A stretch of DNA of 64,000 nucleotides, from positions 6,805,001-6,869,000 of the forward strand of contig CP128386.1 in NCBI GenBank assembly GCA_030345135.1. The letters are read 5' to 3'. This DNA is from Chitinophagaceae bacterium DXS. GTDB lineage: Bacteria > Bacteroidota > Bacteroidia > Chitinophagales > Chitinophagaceae. The position numbers were made by a program, and so were the translations under genes. Every line of letters begins with the position of its first letter. The first letter of the stretch is position 1. Below the pieces are notes generated by a model that was not told the origin of the DNA, ran no database searches, and saw nothing but the letters and a program-made list of their open reading frames with translations. This document shows positions 1-12,000 of the stretch, piece after piece.

Positions 1-2
1 AG

Positions 3-3000
3 AATCAACAATTGCTCCCTTCTGGCGCCATTGGTGAGATCTGCGTAGGTGGGGTACAAGTCGCACGGGGCTATTTAAATCTGGCAAAAGAGACACGCAC
101 AAAGTTCATTGAAGATCCGTTTAGCAACGATGACAAGAGAAAACTTTTTAGAACAGGGGATATTGGACGATGGTTGCATGACGGAACGCTGGAGTTTCTT
201 GGAAGACTGGATGAACAGGTACAGGTGAGGGGGTACCGGGTCGAGCCGGCTGAAATAGAAATTGTGCTGCAACAAAATGAATTGGTAAGTAACGCTGTTG
301 TAGTAACCAGGGAAGATGAACCAGGTGATCTGCGTCTCGCCGCATACATAGTTTTAAAAGCAACAGGCCCGTCTCTGTTGTGGCCATCCGTTGGTGAGTA
401 TCCAATTTATGATGACCTGTTGTATTATGCGCTTACACATGATGAAACACGAAATGATGAGTATAGGTACGCATTCAGTCAATTGGTTAAGGATAAGTCT
501 GTATTAGATATTGGAACGGGTAAAGACGCCATTCTTGCCAGACTATGTATTGAAGCGGGCGCCAAAATTGTATATGCTGTTGAAAGTGACTTTGAAGCCT
601 TTGAACATGCAAAGCAGACTGTTTGCAATTTACATCTTGAAGATAACATAGTGGTTATTTTGGGAGATGTATTAAACGCGACCATTGGTGAATTGGTTGA
701 TGTTTGTGTCTCTGAGATCATAGGGACAATCGGAGGAAGTGAAGGTGCTAATGTGATTCTAAATAATGCCCGCAGATTTCTCAAAGAAGATGGCCGCATG
801 ATTCCTCAACGGTGCTTGACACGCATGGCTGCAATAACATTCCCCGACAACCTGTATGATCATCCTGTTTTTGACAAGGCTGCCGGTTTTTATGCGGATA
901 AAATTTTTGATCAACTGGGCGCCGGTACCGCCATTCGTTTGTGTATAAAGAATTTGCCACACGCCAACATTATTTCAACAGATGCGATTGTGGAGGATCT
1001 AAATTTTAATTCTCCGAATGATGAGGAATATGAAAACGAATTCGTTATAGAAATAACGAAAAATGCAAGATTTGACGGTCTGTTGTTTTGGATCAACCTT
1101 TTTCCTTTGGAAGACAGGCTGATTAACAGCCTTAACGGAGACACCAATTGGCTTCCTGTTTATTTTCCGTTGTTTTATCCTGGCATCGAAGTGCAAAAAG
1201 GTGACTATGTGCAAGGGAAATTTGTTGTTCGTTTAAGTGCAAATAATGTTAATCCTGATTACTCTGTACAGGGCACACTGATTCAAAAAAAAGGGACAAG
1301 TACAGACTTCGGGTACAACTCTTTCTATCAGCCCGCATGTCCAACTAAAAATGCGTTTTACTTAAAGTTATTTCAATCAATAAACAAGGCCACTGAGCCT
1401 GAATCCGGTTCAGATCTCGTAGAAATGCTTAGAAGGCACCTGGGTAAACGGCTGCCCGCTTACATGGTTCCGGATTATTTCCATTTTTTAGAAACGCTGC
1501 CGTTAACAAAAAACGGAAAGATCGATAAAAAGGCGCTACCTGTTCCGGATCGCCATTTCAATAAAAGATACTTAGCTCCGGAAACACTGACACAGGAAAA
1601 ATTAATCAATATCTGGCAGCAGCTGTTGGAAGTGGAACGAATAGGTATAGGGGACGATTTTTTTGCGCTTGGCGGAAACAGCCTGACTGCCGTGAGGGTT
1701 ATTGCACTTGTTCGTAGCGAACTGCAAACAGAAATAGCCATAAGGGATCTTTTCGCTTTCCCTACAATCGAAAGTTTATCGAAGCATCTGCAATCACAAA
1801 ATAGAACATTGCTGTTGCCCTCAATCCAGGTTCAGGATAGACCGCATTTGTTACCGCTTTCCTTTGCCCAGGAAAGATTGTGGTTTATTGACAAGTTGCA
1901 GGGGAGTATTCAGTATCACATGCAGGCTGTTCTGCGTGTGAACGGAAATATTGATGCTATAGCCCTAGAAAATGCTTTGCAAAGCGTTATAGCGCGTCAT
2001 GAAATATTGCGCACTGTTATTTGTGAAGACAACGGGCAGCCATGGCAGCTCGTTCGAAATAATGAAGAATGGCGTTTGCAAATTATCGCTAACCCTTTGT
2101 ATAAGGAAAGCCCTGATAGTTTAAAGCAATGTATCCGGCAAATTGTAGACGAGCCTTTTGATTTAAGCGCTGATTATATGATCCGGGCCAGCCTTATACC
2201 ACTGGAACAGGAAGAAAGTATTATTGTATTGGTTATTCACCATATCGCATCAGATGGTTGGTCATTGTCTGTGCTTATGAAAGAAGTTGCCGGACTCTAT
2301 TCAGCTTACCTGATGAAACGGAAGCCTGACCTTAGCTGTTTACCAATTCAGTATTCGGATTATGCATTGTGGCAGCGACAATATCTCGAAGGTGAGATAT
2401 TACATCGACAGTTGGAATACTGGAAAAAGAAGCTTTCTGATGCACCGGTTTTACAGCTTAGAACCGATTATCCAAGACCTCCTGTCCATACAGCAAGAGG
2501 CAAAATGCTTCACTGTACCATAAATAAAATATTATGTGATCAATTAGAAGCATTCTCTCTTAAAGAAGGCGTTACGCTTTTTATGACGCTTCTTGCAACT
2601 TTTAAGGTACTGATGTATCGTTATACGGGTCAGGCGGATATTTCAATTGGTACGCCTGTGGCCGGCAGACGACAGCTCGAACTGGAAAACATGATCGGTT
2701 TGTTTGTGAACACCATTGTAGTAAGAAGTGAAGTAAATGACCAGATGACATTTGCTTTATTGTTACGCCAATTAAAACAAACAATCCTGGAAGCCTTTGA
2801 ATACCAGGATGCGCCCTTTGAAAAAGTTGTAGAGGCAGTAGTTGAAGATCGCGATTTAAGCAGAAATCCCCTTGTGCAAATACTGTTTGTTCTACAAAAT
2901 ACACCGGAGATACCTCAATTCCAATTAGGGGACACGCGATTGTCAATTGAAGAACATGCACACGGAACAACACCGTTTGACATAAGCGTTAGTATAGAAA

Positions 3001-6000
3001 AAAATACTGATGGCTTGCAGTGTTACGTGCAATACTGCACCGATTTGTACGCGTCGGGCACTATAGAGAGCATGTTTTCGCATTATGAGCAGCTGCTTAA
3101 AGCAATTACACAAAACAGCTATCAAACAATTGCATCCCTTCAAATGCTCACAGGAGATGAGGAACGGCAATTGCTTTATGATTTTAACAACACTGCGATT
3201 CAATGCCCCGTTAACCTGACTGTTGTTGATATGTTCGAACAACAAGTGCTAAAAGATCCGGATGCCATCGCTGTTGTATTCGGCGAATACAAATTAACCT
3301 ATAAGCAACTCAACGAACGGTCTAACCAACTTGCACATTATCTGCGAAAGAAAGGCGTTCGGGAAGAAGTGCTTGTTCCAATTTGTATTGAAAGATCGCC
3401 GGAGATGATTATCGGATTGATTGGCATATTAAAGGCTGGTGGTGCATATGTACCGTTTGATCCTGAGTACCCACAGGAGAGAATTAACTATATGCTTTCG
3501 GATATCTCAGCATCCGTAGTAATAACGAGTGAACGTAGCAAAGAAAAGTTGCTTTCAACTGCAAATCTGGACATTATTGAGTTAGACCAGAATGATGCTG
3601 TTGCAGAACAGCCTGCTGGCAACCCTTCAAAAATAACAGATTCAACAAACCTCACCTTTGTACTATACACTTCCGGTTCTACGGGCAGGCCTAAAGGAGT
3701 GCTAATGCCTTGCAGTAATCTTGTAAATTTGTTGCTTTGGCAAGAACAGCAATTCAGTAACAAATACAGGCATGTTCTGCAGTTTGCCAGCCTGAATTTT
3801 GATGTAAGTTTCCAGGAAATATTTTCAACACTATGTTTTGGAGGTTCACTTTATCTTATAGATAATGACTTGCGCAGGGATACGCCGGGGTTGGTTAAAT
3901 TTATCAAGGCATACGGTATTACACATCTCTTTATGCCTTATGGAGCTTTAAAAAATCTGGCTGAACAGGTCTGTCTGTTCCATGAAAATAGTTTGCCAAT
4001 TGAGGAAGTTATAGTGGCCGGAGAACAACTAAAACTCACTGAAGATATTTGTCAGCTGGTCAACAAGGATCGAATAAAACTGGTTAATCAATATGGACCT
4101 ACCGAAGCTCATGTGGTGACATCTTACGCAATTGACGTGGATCACCCTTCTTCATCTTCCTTGCCGCCGATCGGGAAGCCAATTTATAACACAAGCATTT
4201 ATATGCTGCGTAATGCCAGGGAGTTGTTACCAATAGGAGTTGCCGGTGAAATTTGTATAGCCGGAGAATGTGTGGCCAGGGGATATCTGAATAATAATAA
4301 ACTTACGGCAGAAAAATTTGTTGAAAATCCTTTTGGAGGTGGACGTCTTTATAGAACAGGAGATCTGGGCAGATGGCTGGAAGATGGTAACATCGAATAC
4401 CTGGGAAGAATTGATGACCAGGTAAAAATCCGGGGATACCGCGTAGAACCGGGAGAGATTGAAAGTGTGATACTGCAAAGCAATTTGGCAAGTCAGTGTG
4501 TAGTGCTTGCCAAAGAGAATGGTCAGGGCTTTCAGCAACTGTTGTGTTATGTGGTTCCAAAGACGCCTTTTGATAAAACTAAGGTGGTAGAATACCTGAA
4601 AAGTAAACTTCCGGATTATATGATCCCTGCAAACTGGATCATATTGGAGAAGCTGCCCGTGACCGCCAATGGAAAAATTAATAAAAAAGCGTTGCCAGAT
4701 CCTGATGGTGATTCTTTATTTCACAACAGATATGAAGCTCCGGAGACAGATCTGCAGCAGGTTCTGGCTAATCTGTGGCAGGAATTGCTCGGGGTGGATA
4801 AAATTGGTATACTCGACAACTTCTTCAGTCTTGGAGGGCATAGCCTTATAGCTGTCCGGGTGATTGCCGGTATCCGCCGTTTGCTCCAGGTAGAAGTGGC
4901 GATCAAAGATCTGTTTATTCATCCCACCATAAAAGAGCTCGCAGAATGTATCCAGGTTCAGAATAAGGAACAGCTAATACCTGTTATAAAGAAGACGCAA
5001 CACACAGGTAACATACCACTTTCTTTTTCGCAGGAACGCATCTGGTTCATTGATCAGTTGCAGGGGAGTGTGCAGTATCACCTGCCGGCAGTATTGCGCC
5101 TTAAGGGTAAAATAAATGTGCCTGCTTTGAACCATGCACTTCAATGCATCGTAAACCGGCATGAAGTATTGCGTACTGTTTTTTTAGATGACGGGGGAAT
5201 ACCTTATCAGCATGTGCTACAGCAAAATAGCTGGCATTTAGATATTGCAGATGAGCATCTTTGCCTTGAACATAATCAAAATGTACAGGATTATATTAAC
5301 GGTCTGATCTCACAGCCTTTTGATCTGGCAACGGAGCACATGTTGCGCGCGCATTTGATTGCTTTGAATGAAAATGAGCACATATTGGTGGTGATTCTGC
5401 ATCATATCGCATCTGATGGATGGTCATTGTCGGTGCTTGTGAAAGAAATAACAGAATTGTACGATGCTTATGAACAAAAACGCCGGCCACAACTTTCTGA
5501 ACTCCCTGTTCAATATGCAGACTATGCGTTGTGGCAACGTGACTATTTGCAGGGTGATCTTCTTGACAAAAGACTGCAATACTGGAAAGACAGATTGCAG
5601 GGTGTAGGAATGTTGGCTTTACGCTGCGATTTTCCCCGGCCTGCAATGCAAAGCACACGCGGTGCTGCAGTAGAACACATCATTGATCATCAGCTAACAG
5701 AGCAGCTCAAACAGGTTGCCCTGGAGCATGACTGCACTCTATTCATGGTTATGTTGGCTGCCTTCAAAGTATTGTTGTTCAGATACAGTGGGCAAACGGA
5801 CATTTGTGTAGGAACTCCTGTTGCGGGAAGAAGACAACAGGAGCTTGAGGGCTTAATCGGATTTTTTGTGAACATGCTTCCGCTGAGGACAGAAATAAAT
5901 GCAGGGATGACATGTATTGAATTATTGCAACAAGTCAGACAAACAACCATAGAAGCTTATGAACATCAGGATGCACCATTTGAAAAGATAGTAGATGCAT

Positions 6001-9000
6001 TGGTTAATGAGCGGGACATAACAAGGGCTCCTCTTGTCCAGGTGTTATTTGTTTTGCAGAATACTCCAACTGTTCCGCAGTTGCACTTAGGCGATCTACA
6101 ATTGAGCTGGGAACCGTCCGCACACCAAACAACCTTATTTGATCTTACGGTCGGCGTTATTGAAACCGGTGGTGAACTTCATATATCGACAGAATACTGT
6201 ACTGATCTGTTTAGAGAAAATACTATACGGCAATTGTTAATGCATTATGAGCAATTGCTACGCGCGATGACAAATTATGATGACCGCCCCATTTATCAGC
6301 TTCCCTTATTGACAAAGCAAGAGGAACACCAGTTGCTATATGACTTCAACAATACGGAAGTAGCTTATCCGGAAGACAAAACGATCATAGATCTGTTTGA
6401 AGAGCAGGTAAAAAAGACCCCGGGTAATATAGCGGTAATGTATGAAGAAGAAGTATTAACATACCAGCAGCTCAATGAACGCTCCAATCAGTTAGCATGG
6501 TACCTGAGAAGCAGGGGTGTAAAAGAAGAGACACTGGTACCGGTTTGTATAGAGCGTGGTTTAGCAATGATCATCGGCATACTGGGTATATTAAAAGCAG
6601 GAGGCGCCTATGTACCCATTGACCCGGAATACCCGCAGGAGAGGATCAAGTATATGTTGCAGGATACTGCTGCAACGATAGTAGTGAGCAGCCGGAAAAG
6701 CTGGAATAGTTTGAAGGATTCGGAAGAGATCCGGATCATTGAGTTGGAGCAAGAAGCTTCGGATATAGCACAACAACCGGTGATCAACTTAAACAACGGA
6801 CCGGAAGCAACCAATCTCGCATATGTAATTTATACATCCGGTTCAACGGGTAAACCCAAGGGCGTGATGATCGAACATCGCAATGTTGTACGCCTGTTTT
6901 TCAACCAGTTGCCGTTGTATGATTTTGATGAAAATGATGTATGGAGCATGTTCCATTCCTTCTGCTTTGACTTTTCAGTATGGGAGATGTTCGGTGCGTT
7001 ACTATTCGGCGGCAGGTTGGTGATAGTGCCGTCACTCATCAGTAAAGATGCAATACGCTTTGCAGAATTATTGATAAAGGAAAAAGTAACCATACTTAAC
7101 CAAACGCCCTCTGCATTTTATGTATTGCAGGACTACTTGGTGCATAAGCCAACGGAAGTGGCCCTGAGGTATATCATTTTTGGAGGAGAGGCACTTAACC
7201 CCACCAGGCTACAACCCAGCCGGGAACTCAGCCGGAACTGCCGTTTCATCAATATGTATGGCATAACCGAAACCACTGTTCATGTAACTTTTCAGCTTGT
7301 TGAGACAGCGCATATCCTGGCGGGCAGCAACAGTATAGGCAGGCCAATACCCACTTTAAGTATTTATATTTTAGATGAGTTGCGGCAATTGGTTCCCATT
7401 GGCGTGGCAGGTGAGATTTGTGTGGCTGGTGCCGGCCTGGCAAGAGGCTACTTAAATCGCAGGCAGCTCACGGAAGAGAAATTTGTACAACATCCATATG
7501 GCGCGGGAAGGATCTATTTAAGCGGGGACCAGGGGCGTTGGTTGCCCGATGGAACCATCGAGTATTGTGGAAGGAGAGATGACCAGGTCAAGATCCGGGG
7601 CTATCGTATTGAACCGGGTGAGATTGAAAGTGCGTTGCTGCAAAGTGAACTGGTTAGTCAGTGTGTGGTAATAGCAAATGAAGATATACAGGGCCATAAG
7701 AAGCTAACAGGTTATGTTGTAGCAAAAGGAATATTTAACCGGGAATCAATAATGGCCTACCTGCAAAGCCGGTTGCCATCCTACATGGTTCCGTCATTAT
7801 TAATAGAGCTGGATAGTTTACCGCTGACATCAAACGGAAAGGTGGATAAAAAAGCATTGCCTGTTGCCGATGGCACGCTGCAGTTGAGCGGTCAGTATGT
7901 AGCACCGCGCAATGAAGCCGAAGAGCAACTGGCAGCGATCTGGCAGGAACTGCTGGGCATTGAAAAGATCAGCATCCATGATAATTTCTTTGAGCTGGGC
8001 GGACACAGCCTGACCGCTACAAGGGTCGTTGCCTTTGTACGTGAACGAATGCAAGTGGAGATAGCAATTAAAGACTTGTTTCTTCATCCCACAATTGAGA
8101 ACCTGGCCGCCAGCCTTTATTCCCGAAAGCAAGCATTGTTACTGCCGGTTATCAGGCACGATATCAGGCCGGATCATATTCCACTTTCGTTTGCCCAGGA
8201 ACGTTTGTGGTTTATTCACTTACTGCAGGGAAGTATACAGTATCACATGCCTGTGGTGCTTAGGCTAAAAGGCAAATTAAATGAAGGCGCGCTGAATTAT
8301 GCGTTGAAGGAAATAATACACCGGCATGAAATATTAAGGACAATTATTAAAGAGGAGGAGGGCAAGGCATATCAGTTTATTCAACAGGAGGAATGTTGGC
8401 AATTAAATAAAACGGACAATTTTAAATATGGGAAAGATGTACAAGAGCTGAACCATTACATCGAAAAACTGGTCTCTAAACCATTCGATCTGGACAAAGA
8501 CTATATGTTGCGTGCAGATTTAATTACACTTGAGGATGATGAATGCTTATTGGTCATTGTTATGCACCACATAGCATCCGATGGTTGGTCCCTGTCTGTG
8601 CTGGCTAAAGAAATTGAGCAGCTCTATGCTTTCTCCGAGGGAAAAGCAACAGAACGTCCTGCTCTTCCGATACAATATGCTGATTATGCCATTTGGCAAC
8701 GAAAATACCTGGACGGAGAAATGCTTAACCTGCAACTGCGGTACTGGAAAAATAAACTGAATGGCGTAGCTACCCTGCAATTGCCTGCCAATTTCTCCAG
8801 GCCTGTGGACTATAGTCCACGCGGTAATGCACTATATTTTAGCTGGGATAAGTTATTTGTTGAACAGCTTAAAGAATTTTCGCTTGAACATTATGTTACG
8901 TTATTTATGACCTTGCTTGCGGCGTTTAAGCTTTTATTGTATCGCTATACAGGACAGCCGGATATTTGTGTGGGTACACCTATTGCAGGCAGACGGCAAC

Positions 9001-12000
9001 TTGACCTTGAACAGCTGATCGGCTTTTTTGTAAATACGCTGGCATTGAGAGATCATGTGAGTGGTGAAATGAGTTTTATTGATTTGCTGCAACAGGTAAA
9101 ACAAACTACACTAGAAGCTTATGAACATCAGGATGCGCCATTTGAAAAAGTAGTGGAAGCGGTGGTTGTTGAACGGGATTTAGGCAGGAACCCACTTGTT
9201 CAGGTGCTCTTTGTTTTACAAAACGTGCCGGAGGTGCCAGGGTTACAACTTGAAGAAGCTACGCTCATTAACGAAGAATTTGATCTGCCTACCGCAAAAT
9301 TTGATCTCACTTTTACAGTAATGGAAATTCCTGAAGGCATAAAAGGCTCAGTTGAATTTTCAACAGATTTATACAATGCTGAAACCATTTCAGGCATGCT
9401 CAGGCATTTTGAACAACTGCTTCATGCAGTTATAGAGGCGCCCGGTAAAAAAATTGCTTTGCAAACTTTATTGAGTCCGTCGGAAGAAGAGCAGTTGCTG
9501 AATGTGTTTAATGATCCGTCTGTGCAATTAAAAGACGAAACGTTTGTAACCTTGTTTGAACAACAGGCACAAAATACCCCTGATAACATTTCTGTTATTT
9601 ACAAACTTGAGCAGTTAACTTATAAAGAACTCAATGAACGAAGCAATCAATTGGCGCATTGCCTGCGCAACAAAGGAGTAAAAAGTGAAATGCCGGTTCC
9701 TGTTTGTTTGGAAAATTCACCGGGGTTGATCATTGCGATTATCGGCATCTTCAAGGCAGGAGGATCATATGTGCCGGTAGATCCGGAATTGCCCTCGGAA
9801 AGATTAAACTATATCATTAAGGACACTTCCGCATCAATCATCATTTGCAACGCAGCAACAAAAACGAAACTCGGGGAGATTGTATCAAACCTTATCGTAC
9901 TGGATCAGGAATGGTCACTAAATGGCTGCGACTATCCAATAGATAATCCGCCAATTGATGTCCATGGGAAACACCTTGCCTATATCATGTATACATCCGG
10001 ATCTACCGGCAAGCCAAAGGGGGTAATGGTAAATCATAACAGCCTGATCAACTATCTGCAAAACAGCAAAACAACATATATTTCCAGCGATAGTGACTAT
10101 GCTGGAAGTTTCGTACACTTGTCATCCACATTTGATGCATCCCTTACAGCCATACTCATGCCGCTATTGCATGGGAGATTGAGTGTGATCTCTTCTCAAA
10201 GCTCTGTAAATGTTTTTAACGATAGCAATCTTCTGAAATATGCCCCGTATGATTTTATTAAAATAACGCCTGCTCATCTTGTATTTCTTAATGAGTTTTT
10301 TAAACATGCAAATAGGCAGCTGTTAACTAAAAAATTGGTTATAGGTGGCGAAGCTTTGCATTTGAATCAGCTGCGTGATTTAAAGAATAGTAACATAGAT
10401 ATTGAGATTGTTAATGAATATGGCCCAACTGAAGCTACGGTGGGCTGTAGCACATACACATTACAACTTAGCCAAATCAATGAAAAACAAGGCGGCGCAA
10501 TACCAATTGGAAAGCCTATTGATAACACACAGATCTACATCCTGGATACTTATTGCCAATTAGTACCTGTGGGCGTTTTCGGAGAGCTGTATATAGCGGG
10601 TGCCGGGCTGGCCAGGGGATATTTAAACAACGAGGCATTGACCAGTGAAAAGTTTATCTTAAATCCCTTTGGCGAAGGATATCTGTATCGTACAGGAGAT
10701 TGGGGTCGGTACCTGGTGAATGGCGATATTGAATACCTGGGCCGGACGGATCAGCAGGTAAAGGTTAGTGGCTATCGCATCGAACTGGGTGAGATTGAAA
10801 ATGTTTTACTGGAATATCAACCGGTGAAGCAATGTGTGATGTTAACTAAAGAAGACGATGTTCATAAGCAGCTGATAGGGTATTATGTTACAGACAGGAA
10901 TGTGACATCCATGAAAGAACATACGCTTTATGAAAATCATATAAACAATTGGAAGGAGGTTTACAAGCTTGAATATGGAAAAATAACAGACGATAAAATT
11001 AACGATCCGGAATTTAATACAATAGGTTGGATGGACAGTTTCACAGGAAGAAGCATCCCTGCCGATCAGATGAAGGAATGGTTACGGGATATAATGGATG
11101 TAATCTTTGAGCAAAGGCCACAGAATGTATTAGAGATTGGTTGTGGAACTGGTATGATCTATTATCAGTTAGCCGGAAAAATTAAAAAATATATAGGGAC
11201 TGACTTCTCCGCCGCATGTATTGACGAGATCAGGCAAAGAATAAGTGAGCAACAGAAAGAATATGGCGTTACAAAGTTATTTGTTTGTGCTGCACATGAA
11301 GTATCGTTAAAAGAAGAACGTGTTGATACTGTAATTTTAAATTCAGTCATTCAATATTTTCCGGGGGAAGACTACTTAACCGAAATTATTGAAAAATGCA
11401 TTGATCATCTTCAGGGAAAAGGCTGCATTGTTATTGGAGACATACGGGACAACCACTTGCAAAAACTGTTTAACGTTCGATTACAAATACAGAAGCTCCA
11501 AAAATCAGTTCGCGTAAGGGATCTTATATGGTCTGCGAAACAACGCATGCTTGATGAACAAGAGCTTTGTCTCTCTCCTGGATATTTTCACAAACTTCAA
11601 TCGTTATACCCGGTAATTACCCATATTGACTTACTAGCCAAACAAGCATTCTGTGATAATGAATTAACTGCATACCGCTATACTGCGGTCATATGTGTGG
11701 ATATTGAAAAGAGCGAATTTGAACCTCAATGGCAGGAGTGGGGAAGTCTGGATAATTCAGATATTATCAATCAAATAGATAAGGGCTTGCCTGTGTTAGC
11801 ATTCGCCAATGTTCCCAATCCGCGGTTGAAATACGAAATGCGGCTGCAGCAAGCGCTTTATGATACATCGCTAAATACCATACAAGAACTTGAAAACAAT
11901 GTAGACCTCAAAACAGGTGATAAAGTTGATCCTGACCAGGTGCTCAAACATGCAAAAGCAAAAGGGTATAGTTACAAGTTATTTAAGGCAGAAGATCCTT

